The notes under the pieces: model-generated
What the model was told of the DNA's origin: nothing
Database searches by the model: none
The model's input: the letters and a program-made list of their open reading frames with translations, nothing else
Made by a program: the position numbers and the translations under genes
In this document: positions 24,201 through 33,751 of the stretch, in pieces
Numbering within the stretch: position 1 is the first letter of the stretch
Layout: each line of letters opens with the position of its first letter
Assembly: GCA_011523845.1 (NCBI GenBank)
Contig: WTFV01000215.1
Location: forward strand, 1-52,068
DNA length: 52,068 nt
Source of the DNA: Acidobacteriota bacterium
GTDB taxonomy: Bacteria > Acidobacteriota > Vicinamibacteria > Vicinamibacterales > UBA8438
Direction of reading: 5' to 3'

Positions 24201-26849
24201 CTAGTTCGCCGCCGCGGGCCCGGCCCGCATCGTGAACTGCGCGCTCCGCACGATGCCCGTGACGATCGCCGACCAACGATACTCCGACGACGCCGCGTCG
24301 CGCACGATCTGCCGCACCGCGGGCCTGTCGTAGTGCTCCAGCCGCCGCCCGAGGGCGTAGGCGAGGAGCTTCTCGGTCAGGGTCCGCGGGAACTGTTCCG
24401 GATCGTCGAGCAACAGTGCGCGCAGGCCCGGCAGTCCGTCGAGCTCGACCCCGCCGGCGGTGGTGCCCAAGCTGTCTATCGGCCGACCCTGCTCGTCGAC
24501 GTCGCGCCAGCCGCCGATCACGTCGAAGTTCTCCAGCGCGAAGCCGAGCGGATCGATCACCGCGTGGCAACTCGCGCAGGTCGGGCTCTGCCGATGGCGC
24601 GCGAGGCGCTCGCGTATCGTCGCCGGGACCTCGCCGGGCGTCTCCTCCAGGTCGGTGTTGACGCCGGCCGGCGGCGCCGGCACCGGCAAGCCGAAGATGT
24701 TGTCGACGAGCCACTTCCCGCGCAGCACCGGAGAGGTCCGGTCCGGATAGGACGTCGTGGCCAGCAGCGCGCCCGCCGCCAGGAGCCCCCCGCGCTGGTC
24801 GGTGTTGGGGAACGTCACCCGCCGGAACCGGTTGCCGTAGATGCCGGGCAGGCCGTAGTGGCGCGCGAGCCGCTCGTTGACGAAGGTGTAGTCGGCGTCG
24901 AGCAGGTCGTGCACGCTGCGGTCCTCGGTCAGCGTGCTCGCCACGAACCGGATGACCTCCTCCTCGAAGGCATCGAGGAGGCTCTCGTCGTAGTGCGGGT
25001 ACTGCACCGGATCGACGACCACCTCGCCGACGCGCCGCAGGTTGAGCCACTGCGCCGCGAAGTCCTCCACGATGGCCCCGGTGGCGCGCGGGTCGGCGAG
25101 CATCCGCCGCACCTGCCGCTCCAGGACGACAGGATCGCTCAGGCGGCCCTCCTCGGCGAGCTGCAGGAGTTGCTCGTCGGGAATGCTGCTCCAGAGGAAG
25201 AACGACAGGCGCGAGGCCAGCTCCAGGTCGCTCAGCGCATACGTCGTCCGGTCGAGGTCGATCGGATCGCGGTAGACGCGCAGCAGGAAATCGGGATCCA
25301 CCAGGATCCGTTCGAGCGCGAACTGGATGCCCGCCTCGAAGCTGCCCGCCGCGCGCCCCTCCTCGAAGAAGCGCAAAAGGGAGTCGACTTCACCATCCGT
25401 CACCGGCCGCCGAAACGCGCGCCTGGCGATGGACGAGAGGATCTCCGTGGCGCAGGCCCGCTCCTCGGCGTCGCCGCTCGGCTCGCAGGTGAAGATGGCC
25501 CGCCGGCTCGGCGTGTCGGCGACGGTGTCCGCCATCTGGTACGGCCCGCCGATCTCGACCGAACGCACCGCCGCGTAGCCCATGTAGATCTGGTCGTTCG
25601 TCAGCACGCGGCCGCGCTGCAGCGGCTGCGGCAACCCTTCCGGCTCCCACAACTGGCGAACGAACGACACCCCGACGACGTGCGGCCCGGCTTCGACCGG
25701 GAAATCCACCTCGAGGTTGGCGTCGCCGGTGCGCTGCATGAACTCTTCCCACTCGACGGCGCCCGCGAAGCCGGGCTCGCCATCGCCGGCGTAGCTCGCG
25801 GCGACCGGCCGGCCGGGCACGTTGCCGCCCACCGTGAAGCGCTTCACCAGCCGCCCGTCCACCCGGACGTCGAGCCACTGCGGCCAGCCCATCCCCATCA
25901 GGTAGTCCTGGTACTGGCGCCGCAGCAGCACCTTGACGCGGTACACCCCGTCGACCGGGAACTGGTACGGGATGGCGACCCCGCCGCGCGAGCCGAGCGG
26001 CAGATCGTCTCCCTGCCGGGTGTCCTGCACGATGTGGATGGAGATCTCGAACGTGTCGGCGCCGGGGCTCGGCGGCGGCAGTCCCGTAGCCAGCCGGGTC
26101 ACCTGTCGCGCTACCGACAGATAGCGCTCGATGTGCGCGGTCGACAGGCCGAGAACGTCCGCGAAGTTGTCGAAGCTGCCGTCGGCGGTTTCGTCGCCCG
26201 GCAGCAGTGACTCGACGTCGACGTCGAGCGCGAACAGGTCGCGAATGGCGTTGCGGTACTCCGTGCGGTTGATGCGGTGGATGGCGTTGATCCGCCCCGG
26301 ATAGGGAGCGGCGGCCCAGGCGCTGTCCAGCTCGGACTCCAGCCAGCCCGCCACGTGCCGGTAGGTCGCCTCGTCCGGGCGCGGGCGTCCGGGCGGCGGC
26401 ATCGATCCGGCCCGCAGCCGGGTCACCACCTTTTCCCAGGTCTCCGCGTCGGCCGGGACGTTCTCCAGGTCGAGCGCGGCGATGGACAGATCGGCCGTCC
26501 GCAGGCGGTCGTTGTGGCAACCGACGCAGTACCGCCGGAACATGCTCTGCGGCTCCGCGGTCCGGCTCGCCGAGGTCTGCTGCACCCCGGCCTGGGGCGC
26601 ACCCGCAGCCCGGGGTGTTTCGGCCGCCGGTCCGCCAGCGGCCCGCGTGGATCCGGCAGGCGGCGCTCCCGCAGCCTGCACCTCTGCATACGTCGGTCCA
26701 CCCGCAGCCTGCGCCGCGGTGGCCGCCGAGGCCGCGACGCCGCCGGCCACCGCGGCGGCGACCGTCCACATGGCGGCCGAGCGCCACCCGCTCCGGCGTG
26801 GCGCCGCCGCACGCCGGTGATTCCGTTCGCGCCGCGCCTGGAACGTCAT
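24201..26849 (-). CDS. DUF1587/1592/1588/1585 protein with c-type haem motifs
   Basis: The 882-aa exported protein has an N-terminal membrane/signal segment followed by an Ala/Gly/Pro-rich linker (about 45-100). CVGCH (108-112) opens a cytochrome c-like domain. Next come the DUF1587 region (INRTEYRNAIRDLF), a carbohydrate-binding-like middle, DUF1595/DUF1592 (FRRPVTDGEVDSLL; SRLSFFLWSSIPDEQLL), DUF1588 (DRTSPVLRGKWLVDNI) and DUF1585 (LTEKLLAYALGRRLEHYD). A second CASCH precedes the end. ATG 26849 follows GGAGG. The domain order is that of the planctomycete-type family and its partner is the next gene. Confidence 0.92.
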   Translation of the reverse strand: MTFQARRERNHRRAAAPRRSGWRSAAMWTVAAAVAGGVAASAATAAQAAGGPTYAEVQAAGAPPAGSTRAAGGPAAETPRAAGAPQAGVQQTSASRTAEPQSMFRRYCVGCHNDRLRTADLSIAALDLENVPADAETWEKVVTRLRAGSMPPPGRPRPDEATYRHVAGWLESELDSAWAAAPYPGRINAIHRINRTEYRNAIRDLFALDVDVESLLPGDETADGSFDNFADVLGLSTAHIERYLSVARQVTRLATGLPPPSPGADTFEISIHIVQDTRQGDDLPLGSRGGVAIPYQFPVDGVYRVKVLLRRQYQDYLMGMGWPQWLDVRVDGRLVKRFTVGGNVPGRPVAASYAGDGEPGFAGAVEWEEFMQRTGDANLEVDFPVEAGPHVVGVSFVRQLWEPEGLPQPLQRGRVLTNDQIYMGYAAVRSVEIGGPYQMADTVADTPSRRAIFTCEPSGDAEERACATEILSSIARRAFRRPVTDGEVDSLLRFFEEGRAAGSFEAGIQFALERILVDPDFLLRVYRDPIDLDRTTYALSDLELASRLSFFLWSSIPDEQLLQLAEEGRLSDPVVLERQVRRMLADPRATGAIVEDFAAQWLNLRRVGEVVVDPVQYPHYDESLLDAFEEEVIRFVASTLTEDRSVHDLLDADYTFVNERLARHYGLPGIYGNRFRRVTFPNTDQRGGLLAAGALLATTSYPDRTSPVLRGKWLVDNIFGLPVPAPPAGVNTDLEETPGEVPATIRERLARHRQSPTCASCHAVIDPLGFALENFDVIGGWRDVDEQGRPIDSLGTTAGGVELDGLPGLRALLLDDPEQFPRTLTEKLLAYALGRRLEHYDRPAVRQIVRDAASSEYRWSAIVTGIVRSAQFTMRAGPAAAN

Positions 26850-27032
26850 GTGCCTCCGCTCCTCGTCATGCATCGACGCCGGGCAACCCGGCGTGCCGGG
26901 TCCCGCCCGCTCGCCGAACCTCAACTCGTTCGTGCGCCCCATCCGCGATTCACCGCGCCGGTCAGCATGGCCGGCACGACCCCGGCGAAACGTGCCGGTC
27001 CCTTCATCGGGTCACCGTCCCTTCCGGCCCGG

Positions 27033-28031
27033 TTACCGTCCCTCCGCCGCCTCGCGATCCTCGGCCCGGCCGGCGCTCAGGCTGTTCGCCAGGCCGTAGT
27101 TCCCTTCGTGACAGGCGTACTCGAAGAGCGTGTAGGTGCTGTCGCGGTTCAGCGGCATCGCCACCTTCCAGGTGTCGGTGTAGATGGCCGGATCCTCGAT
27201 CGTCACCTCGTACTCCAGGGTGTCGGGGCCGGCAATCGTGAACCGCTCCACGACCCGCAGGTCCTCGGTGCGCGGAAGGCCGCGCGCGCCGCGGGTCGCG
27301 ATGTTCGTGGCAATCGCGCCCTTGGAGTTGTAGTTGCCCACCTCGACCACCAGGGTGTTGCCCTCCCAACGGCCGCGCGACGCCCCGTTCCAGCTCCGGA
27401 TTTTCCCCGACGGCAACGGGCGGCCGTCGATCGGGATGATCCGCGCCTCGTGGATCATCTCGTAGAGGATGACCACGTAGCCCGGCGTCTGGAGGATGCG
27501 ATAGCCGGCGCCGTAGCCGGGCGGGAAGATCCCCCCGGGCACCCCGCGGGTGATGCACCGCTCCCACGGCGTGTGGTTCATGTAGGAGTCGGTCAGGTGG
27601 ATGAGGTTGTAGTCGCGCGTGGCGCGGGCGTGATCGCGCACCGGTATCCGGCCGTTGGGCGGATCGACCACCATGGACCGCCGTCGCTCGTTGCGCGGCG
27701 CGCTGCCCGGCCCGTCGCCCCAGGGCCCCTGCGGCGGTCGTCGCCTGTCGGCCTCGGAAGCCGGCATCGCGGGCGCGCGCTGCGGCCGGTTGCTACCGGG
27801 GAACCACGCGGCGAGCGGTGCGAGCCGGTCCAGGTCGATGTCGTCCGGCGCCTCGAACGGCGTCGGGTCGAAGTTCGTCCAGACGCCCGAGATGTCGGGT
27901 TGCCCGTCCGCCGTGCGGGGCGGCTCCCACGCCGCGTCGTCGCCGGACTGGGCGCGGGCGACGCCGGCAGTCGTTACCAGGATCGCGGCCACGGCCACGA
28001 AGATTGCGGATCCAGGAAGTCTGTGGCGCAT
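27033..28031 (-). CDS. Secreted Vicinamibacteria-type hypothetical protein
   Basis: The 332-aa protein has a signal peptide (IFVAVAAILVTTAGVARAQ) and begins its mature part with RTADGQPDISGVWTN, a hallmark of a large family of exported proteins in Acidobacteriota (often several per genome). The C-terminal half is beta-rich (YVVILYEMIHEARIIPIDGRP; RWEGNTLVVEVGNYN; FTIAGPDTLEYEVTIEDP), with FEYACHEGNYGL near the end. Function is unknown. It lies 183 bp upstream of the DUF1592 gene on the same strand. Confidence 0.85.
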   Translation of the reverse strand: MRHRLPGSAIFVAVAAILVTTAGVARAQSGDDAAWEPPRTADGQPDISGVWTNFDPTPFEAPDDIDLDRLAPLAAWFPGSNRPQRAPAMPASEADRRRPPQGPWGDGPGSAPRNERRRSMVVDPPNGRIPVRDHARATRDYNLIHLTDSYMNHTPWERCITRGVPGGIFPPGYGAGYRILQTPGYVVILYEMIHEARIIPIDGRPLPSGKIRSWNGASRGRWEGNTLVVEVGNYNSKGAIATNIATRGARGLPRTEDLRVVERFTIAGPDTLEYEVTIEDPAIYTDTWKVAMPLNRDSTYTLFEYACHEGNYGLANSLSAGRAEDREAAEGR

Positions 28032-28197
28032 CTACCTCTCCTCCAGGACGACTCGACGCACGGCCACACCGTGCCTCGGCCGACCGAGACTGGTCATGAT
28101 CGCTCGGCAGGCGGGTTGAACGCAAGGACCTTCTGATCTTCTGCGTCCGCCCGACCTGCTGAGTCGACCGTCTTCGGACAGGATGCGGGCGACCGTT

Positions 28198-29418
28198 TCA
28201 GAAGTACCAGGTCAGCGAGAGGTAGCCGGTGACGCCCGCGAGGCCGTAGATCGACGGCAGGGGCCGCCCCGGCACGAAATCGCTGGCGCCGGCGCCGGTG
28301 AACACGCCGGCGGCGAGCGACGCCTCGTTGCTCACCGAGTAGGAGAACCCGGGAAAGACGAGCGCGCTGCGATCGTTGAGGTTCCAGATCGCGGTGCCGG
28401 TGACGCTCCAGAGGGGGTGGATCTGGTAGGCCGCGGTGACAGCCACCTCGTCCCGGCCGAACACCTGGTACTCGCCGCGGCGGAACTCGCGGGACTGGAG
28501 CACGGCGAGCAACTCGCCGGGTCCGTCCGCGCCCCGGCCGTCACGTTGGTACTCCGCGACGACAGTCAGGTCCCGCTCGGCAACCTGGAACAGCCGAAAG
28601 GTCCCGATGGATGCCCGTCCGACCACGGTCCCGTGGTAGTCGCGGACGACCGCCTCGAAATTGACGGCCCACGGCCCGATGCCGCCCGATGCTCCCACCG
28701 CGCCGGCCGGATCGCCGTAGAGCGTGCCGCCCCACGCCGAGAGCCCCCAGTTCTTCCAGGTGGCAAAGCCGCGCGCGAGAGCGGTGACCTCTTCCCCCAC
28801 GTCGGTGCGGCTCGGCCGGAACACGACGTCGATCTCGGACAGCGCGCTCGGGTAGATCCGCAGGCGCGCCGCGTCGACGCCGGCCCGGAACACCTGGAAC
28901 GGGTCGGTGGGGCTGAAGGCGGGGAAGGGATCGGCCGGCGTGAAGATCTGGGTCGTGCCCCACGAGATCGCCTGGCGCCCGACGCTGAGCTCCATCGCCT
29001 CGGTGGGCGCCCAGGCCACGTTGAGCCGATCGAAGCGGTGCCGCCACAACATGTGCTCCTGGTCGTGGCGCCAGATCGTGCCCTGCAAATCGAGCCACTC
29101 GCCGCCGCTCTGGATGTCGACCAACCCGCCGAGGCCGAGGGTCAGTGGCGTTGCGTTCTGCTGGAACGTGACGGCGTGCTCGTACGCCGCCTCGAAAAAC
29201 AACGGACCGAGCGCCTGCTCGGTCGATAGCCGGAAACGGTTGAAGTTGCTGGCGTTGCTGTCGGACAAAGCCGTCGAACCGCTGAAGAGCGGGACCGTCA
29301 GGACGTAGCCGGTGAGCCAGCTCGACTGCGCCGCGGCCGGCGCTGCTCCGACGACCAGCAGCCCGGCGGCGAGCAGGCCGGCTACGAAGACGGTACCGGC
29401 GCCGGACCGGCTGGTCAC
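28198..29418 (-). CDS. Outer-membrane beta-barrel protein of the FtsX export operon
   Basis: The 406-aa protein has a signal peptide (GLLAAGLLVVGAAPAAAQ) followed by alternating amphipathic strands, and ends in SLTWYF, whose terminal phenylalanine is the signal used by the BAM machinery. Motifs such as LNVAWAPTEAMELSVGRQAISWG resemble porin-like proteins that read out as alginate-export or DUF1302-type barrels. A GTG at 29418 overlaps the ATPase stop (GTGA). It is the likely outer-membrane exit or acceptor for the substrate moved by the preceding LolD/FtsX complex. Confidence 0.75.
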   Translation of the reverse strand: MTSRSGAGTVFVAGLLAAGLLVVGAAPAAAQSSWLTGYVLTVPLFSGSTALSDSNASNFNRFRLSTEQALGPLFFEAAYEHAVTFQQNATPLTLGLGGLVDIQSGGEWLDLQGTIWRHDQEHMLWRHRFDRLNVAWAPTEAMELSVGRQAISWGTTQIFTPADPFPAFSPTDPFQVFRAGVDAARLRIYPSALSEIDVVFRPSRTDVGEEVTALARGFATWKNWGLSAWGGTLYGDPAGAVGASGGIGPWAVNFEAVVRDYHGTVVGRASIGTFRLFQVAERDLTVVAEYQRDGRGADGPGELLAVLQSREFRRGEYQVFGRDEVAVTAAYQIHPLWSVTGTAIWNLNDRSALVFPGFSYSVSNEASLAAGVFTGAGASDFVPGRPLPSIYGLAGVTGYLSLTWYF

Positions 29419-30125
29419 GCGCGGGTCTCGTCGGAGTCGATGTGGCCGTCCACCATGCGCACGAGGCGCCGCGAGCGCTCCATGACCCGGGCGTCGTGGG
29501 TCGCGAAGACGAAGGTCACCCCGAGGTCCCAGTTCAACTCGGCCATGACGTCGAGCAGCGCTTCGCTGGAGTGCGAATCGAGGTTGGCGGTCGGCTCGTC
29601 CGCCAGCACCAGGGCCGGCCTGCTCGCCACGGCGCGCACCACCGCCAACCGCTGCTGCTGCCCGCCGGAGAGCTTCCCCGGCCGCCGGTCCTCGAGCCCC
29701 TCCATGCCGGTCCGTGCGAACAGCTCCTGCACCCGCGCGCGACGCTCGGCGGCGGCCACCCCCTGGAGCAGCATCGGGAACTCGGCGTTCTCCAGCGCGG
29801 TCAGGACCGGCAGCAGGTTGTAGGCCTGGAACACGAACCCGACCTGTTCGAGCCTGAGCTGCGCCAGCTCCCGGTTCGACATCTCGCTGACCTCGCGCCC
29901 GGCCACCCATACCTGCCCGCGCGTCGGCCGCGTGAGGCCGCCGATCAGGTTGAGGAGGGTGGTCTTGCCCGATCCGGACGGTCCGGCAAGGGCGGTGAAC
30001 TCGCCTCGCTCGACGGTCAGGCTGACGTCCTGAACCGCCCGGACCTCCTCGGCCTCCTGGTGGAAGATCTTCCAGACCCCCGCGGTCCGGACGGCGGCGT
30101 TGTTCTCGTCAGTGATGGGACTCAT
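29415..30125 (-). CDS. LolD/MacB-type ABC ATPase
   Basis: The 236-aa ATPase has Walker A GPSGSGKTT, LSGGQQQRLAVVRA signature, Walker B ALVLADEPTANLD and FATHDARVM. The sequence FVFQAYNLLPVLTALENAEFPM is the Q-loop region of the LolD/FtsE/MacB class, which drives FtsX-fold permeases by mechanotransmission rather than by classic substrate channelling. It lies 37 bp after one permease gene and overlaps the barrel gene by GTGA. Confidence 0.95.
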   Translation of the reverse strand: MSPITDENNAAVRTAGVWKIFHQEAEEVRAVQDVSLTVERGEFTALAGPSGSGKTTLLNLIGGLTRPTRGQVWVAGREVSEMSNRELAQLRLEQVGFVFQAYNLLPVLTALENAEFPMLLQGVAAAERRARVQELFARTGMEGLEDRRPGKLSGGQQQRLAVVRAVASRPALVLADEPTANLDSHSSEALLDVMAELNWDLGVTFVFATHDARVMERSRRLVRMVDGHIDSDETRA

Positions 30126-30162
30126 CGAATGGGTGCGGCTGGATTGATGCGATCCGGTCGGC

Positions 30163-31440
30163 TCAGCGGTCGAACTTCATCGCCTCGGTCACGTCGATTC
30201 TCGAGGCGCGCAACGCCGGATATATCGACGCCATGGCGCCGACGAAGAGGATGAACACGAGAACCTGCACGATGCGCCGCGCCGTGAACAGCGGCACGAT
30301 GACCGGGTCGACGGCGACCCCCGAGAAGGTCATCTCGTCCATGTTCTCCATCATCGCGGTGAGATCCAGGCCGTCGCCGAGGAAGTACCACGTGCCCAGC
30401 AGGCCGAGGCCGACGCCCAGGAACCCGCTGACCGCGGTCAGCGTGAACCCCTCTATCAGCACGACCGCGCCGGTCTGCCCGGGCGTCAACCCGAGCGCCT
30501 GCAGCACGCCGAACTCGCGATGCCGATGCATCACCGACATCAGCACGGTGTTGACGATGCCGAACGCGATGATGGTGAACAGGAACGCCTGGATCAGATA
30601 GTTGCCGAAGTCGTCGATGGCCACCGCCGCGGCGAGCGCCGGGTCCGCCTCGCGCCACCGCATCACCCGCGCCTCGCCGCGCGCGACCGGGTCGGCCAGC
30701 ACGCGCTCGAGCCGGTCGGCGACGCGTCCGGTGGCGGCGCTGCCGTCGAGCAGGACCCCGACGTTGGTGACGTCCTGCTTCGAGCCGAGCCACTCGCCGG
30801 CGGTGGTGAGCGGAATGTGAATCAGCGCGCGGTCGACCTCCGGCACGCCGCTCCGGAAGGTGCCGACCACCCTGAGCAACTGCCCCGCAATCTCGCCCTC
30901 GGCGTCCTGCGCCTGGACCACGAGACGCGACCCGAGGCGCAACTCCAGGCTCTCGACCATCTCGGCGCCGACGTACGCCGCCAGCCGGTCGTCCGGCTCC
31001 AGGTACCGGCCTTCGGCCACCCGTTCGTCCAGCATCCCGAATGCCGATTCCGCCACCGGGTCGACCGCCATGATCTGCGCGGGGCGGGCCCCGGCGGCCG
31101 AGCTGGCCAGGCCGTTGATGCTGAGCTTCGACGACGTCGCGACGACGTACGGCGCGATCTCGGGCGATGCGAACGCCTCCTCGACCGCGCGCCGCACCTC
31201 GGCCGGCAGGCGGTCGTCTATCCGGCGGCGCACGCGGAACTCGGGCCGTTCGACCGTCACGTGGCCGGTACCCAGCCGCACCCCCGAGTCGATCCACTGC
31301 TCGTGGCTGCCGTCGCCGAACGTGAGCGAGAACATCAGCAGGCCGCCGCCGATGATCATGGCCGACGCGGTCAGCAGCGTCCGCCGCAGATGCCGGCGCA
31401 GGTTGCGCATCGCCAGCACGACGAGAACCCTTGCGTGCAT
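30163..31440 (-). CDS. FtsX/MacB-like permease (second of two)
   Basis: The 425-aa permease has one N-terminal TM (RRTLLTASAMIIGGGLLMFSL), a large periplasmic domain, and three C-terminal TMs with the FtsX signature (FTIIAFGIVNTVLMSVMHRHREFGVLQALGLTPGQ). LolC/LolE proteins have this plan, and two different permeases with one ATPase match a LolCDE-like heterodimer. It follows the other permease after a 176-bp gap with no gene. That gap holds short inverted repeats (for example CCCGCGTGG and CCACGCGGG near 31504 and 31563). Confidence 0.9.
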   Translation of the reverse strand: MHARVLVVLAMRNLRRHLRRTLLTASAMIIGGGLLMFSLTFGDGSHEQWIDSGVRLGTGHVTVERPEFRVRRRIDDRLPAEVRRAVEEAFASPEIAPYVVATSSKLSINGLASSAAGARPAQIMAVDPVAESAFGMLDERVAEGRYLEPDDRLAAYVGAEMVESLELRLGSRLVVQAQDAEGEIAGQLLRVVGTFRSGVPEVDRALIHIPLTTAGEWLGSKQDVTNVGVLLDGSAATGRVADRLERVLADPVARGEARVMRWREADPALAAAVAIDDFGNYLIQAFLFTIIAFGIVNTVLMSVMHRHREFGVLQALGLTPGQTGAVVLIEGFTLTAVSGFLGVGLGLLGTWYFLGDGLDLTAMMENMDEMTFSGVAVDPVIVPLFTARRIVQVLVFILFVGAMASIYPALRASRIDVTEAMKFDR

Positions 31441-31616
31441 CTTCAATGTGGTCCTTGGGAGCCCGTGGCAAGAGCCCCGCTGCTTTCGAGCGGCAATGCA
31501 TCCCGCGTGGACTGCGTCGCTCCTCGGTCGAACATGCCCAATATGGTCCCTCGTCGCTCCTTGCCACGCGGGCGCCTCGCCGCTCTCGGTGCCACGCGGG
31601 GTTTCACCACGGACTC

Positions 31617-32876
31617 CTAGAGCCCCGACAGCGTGTCCGCCGGCGGGATGCGGGCGGCGCGGGCCGCCGGATAGAGCGCCGAGAACAGCGCCGTCACCAG
31701 CAGCCCGACCGACGCCCAGGTCCACGCCGGCACGTTGTAGCCGACGCGGAGACTCGGCGTGAGCAGCGCGCCCTGCAGGGTGACGTTCCCGTAGAGCCAT
31801 TCCAGGCTGGGCGGCGCGTTGTACAGCCACACCATCAGCGGGAACGTGAACGCGGCGCTGCCGGCGAGACTGACGGCGCCGATGGCCAGCGCTTCCGTCA
31901 GCACGATGCCCACGACGGCCCGCGGCGTGGATCCCAGCGCAAGCATGACCGCGAACTCCCGCCGCCGCTCGAAGGTCGCCATCAGCATCGTGTTGGCGAT
32001 GCCGAACGCCGCCACCGCGAAGACGATGACGATGATGATCCAGTAGAAGCTCTCCCCCAGGGCCACGTACTCCGCCAGCACCGGGTTCAGCTCCACCCAG
32101 GAAGCGACGACGATCGGGCGCGCCGGCACATCGAGGACGCCGGACAGGCGCCGCGCGGCCTCGGGGGCCAGGTCGGGCTCGGCCGTCGCGACCGCGATCT
32201 CGTGGATCCGATCCGGATCGAGCACCACGAACTCCTGCAGGTCGCCGATGGGCATCACGACCGTCGAGGCGTCGAACTCGACCAGCCCGGTCCGGTAGAT
32301 GCCCGCCACGGTGTACAGGTCGTTGGCCATCGACCCGTCCGCGCCGGATCCCACCAGCACCAGTTCGTCGCCGACGCCGACCGAGAGCTGCCGGCCCATC
32401 TCCTCCCCGATGACCAGCTCGTAGCGGCCGGCCACCGGCAACGCGCCTTCGACCAGCGAATCGAGGAAACGGGTCAGCGCCACCTCGCGCTCGGGGTCGA
32501 CCCCCAGGAACATGCCGGCCGACGTCGCCTCCCCGGAGCTGACCAGCCCGCCCGCGTAGACGCGCGGGGCCGCCGCCACGACCGCCTCGTCCGCGTCGAT
32601 GGCGCGCAGCAACGCCTCCACGTCGGCGCCCTCGCGGCCGCCGATGGTGTCGTACAGGCTCCTGTCCGGCCGGTACTCGGCGTCGTGGATCTCGATCTGC
32701 CCGGTGACGAGGGAGGTCGCGTTCTCGACCAGCTCGGACATGATCCCCTCGGACCACCCGACCACGAACACGCAGGCGAAGTAGCCGACCCCGAGTCCGA
32801 GCGCGGTCAGCGCGGTCCGCTTGCGGTTTCGTCCGAGGTTGCGCCAGCCGATGCGCGGCCAGGGCGACTCCTTCAC
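31617..32876 (-). CDS. FtsX/MacB-like permease (first of two)
   Basis: The 419-aa permease has one N-terminal TM (TALTALGLGVGYFACVFVVG), a periplasmic domain and three C-terminal TMs (IIIVIVFAVAAFGIANTMLM; RRREFAVMLALGSTP). It is distinct in sequence from its partner at 30163, as LolC is from LolE. The start is a GTG at 32876 overlapping the stop of the LolA-like gene (GTGA); KESPWPRIGWRNLGRNRKRT is a typical FtsX-permease N-terminus. Confidence 0.9.
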   Translation of the reverse strand: MKESPWPRIGWRNLGRNRKRTALTALGLGVGYFACVFVVGWSEGIMSELVENATSLVTGQIEIHDAEYRPDRSLYDTIGGREGADVEALLRAIDADEAVVAAAPRVYAGGLVSSGEATSAGMFLGVDPEREVALTRFLDSLVEGALPVAGRYELVIGEEMGRQLSVGVGDELVLVGSGADGSMANDLYTVAGIYRTGLVEFDASTVVMPIGDLQEFVVLDPDRIHEIAVATAEPDLAPEAARRLSGVLDVPARPIVVASWVELNPVLAEYVALGESFYWIIIVIVFAVAAFGIANTMLMATFERRREFAVMLALGSTPRAVVGIVLTEALAIGAVSLAGSAAFTFPLMVWLYNAPPSLEWLYGNVTLQGALLTPSLRVGYNVPAWTWASVGLLVTALFSALYPAARAARIPPADTLSGL

Positions 32877-33655
32877 CGGCGCCGGCCCCGCCCGCCCTGC
32901 AGGTTGCGAAGGGAGAAGAACGACGGGTCGACGTCGATGTCGAACTCGATCTCCTCGTAGCGCATCGTGGTCCGCTCGCCCGGCTTGTCGGCCGGGTACA
33001 TGTCCATCACCGCGGGCAGGAGGCGTCCGTCCATCTCGGTGAAGGCGCTGTGCTCCATGGTGCGGGCCAGCTCGCCGTCCTCGTCGTAGAACCTCGTCCA
33101 CAGCGGCATGTAGTCGCCCTGCCGTACGCGGTACTCGATGCTCCCCCAGACCACCGGGACCTCCGGCTTCGGCGTGAGCAGAAAGTCCCAGACCGCGACG
33201 CCGTCAGCTTCCCCCTCGAAGGCGATCTCGACGTCGTAGTCCTCGACGAGCCGGCTTTCCTTCACCAGGTCGTCGTTCGTGAAGTGCGAGCCCATCCACG
33301 AGCCGCCCATCATCGACGCCGGGATCTTGATCGAGCGGTCGACCTTGGGGAGATAGTTCCAGATGTCGTCCTCGGCCTTCAGCGTCGCCGTGCCCGCCTC
33401 GCGCCGCGGCGCCTGCACGCGCACCAGGCTGTAGTCGGTGCCCAGCGACCAGACCTCCATCGTCATGCTGCGGTCCCAGTTCTCGGTCACCACCTCCATC
33501 GTGAAGGTGCCGTGGCTCGAGTCGCCCCGCAGCATGCGGTCGACGCGATCGATGATCTCCAGCGCATCGGTCTGGGCGAAGGCGGGAGCCGGCGCCTGCG
33601 CTGCGACGGCCGACACGACGGCGAAAAGCGCGACGAACGTCCGCAATCCGGACAT
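32873..33655 (-). CDS. LolA-like periplasmic protein
   Basis: The 260-aa exported protein (signal peptide to about residue 27, PAFAQ) belongs to the outer-membrane-lipoprotein-sorting superfamily: IIDRVDRMLRGDSSHGTFTMEV; NYLPKVDRSIKIPASMMGGSWMGSHFTNDDLV; FSLRNLQ. The hydrophobic-cleft fold carries lipids or lipoproteins across the periplasm. It opens an operon with two FtsX permeases, an ATPase and a barrel. That is a complete inner-membrane-to-outer-membrane route, though distinct from the housekeeping Lol system. Confidence 0.88.
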   Translation of the reverse strand: MSGLRTFVALFAVVSAVAAQAPAPAFAQTDALEIIDRVDRMLRGDSSHGTFTMEVVTENWDRSMTMEVWSLGTDYSLVRVQAPRREAGTATLKAEDDIWNYLPKVDRSIKIPASMMGGSWMGSHFTNDDLVKESRLVEDYDVEIAFEGEADGVAVWDFLLTPKPEVPVVWGSIEYRVRQGDYMPLWTRFYDEDGELARTMEHSAFTEMDGRLLPAVMDMYPADKPGERTTMRYEEIEFDIDVDPSFFSLRNLQGGRGRRR

Positions 33656-33751
33656 GCTCACCCCCAGGGCCTCAAGTGTACCGCAACGATGCGGCAGGCG
33701 AGTGCCGCGGGACGGGCTCCGCGGCGTCGAACCGGGTATCCTTCGATCGCA

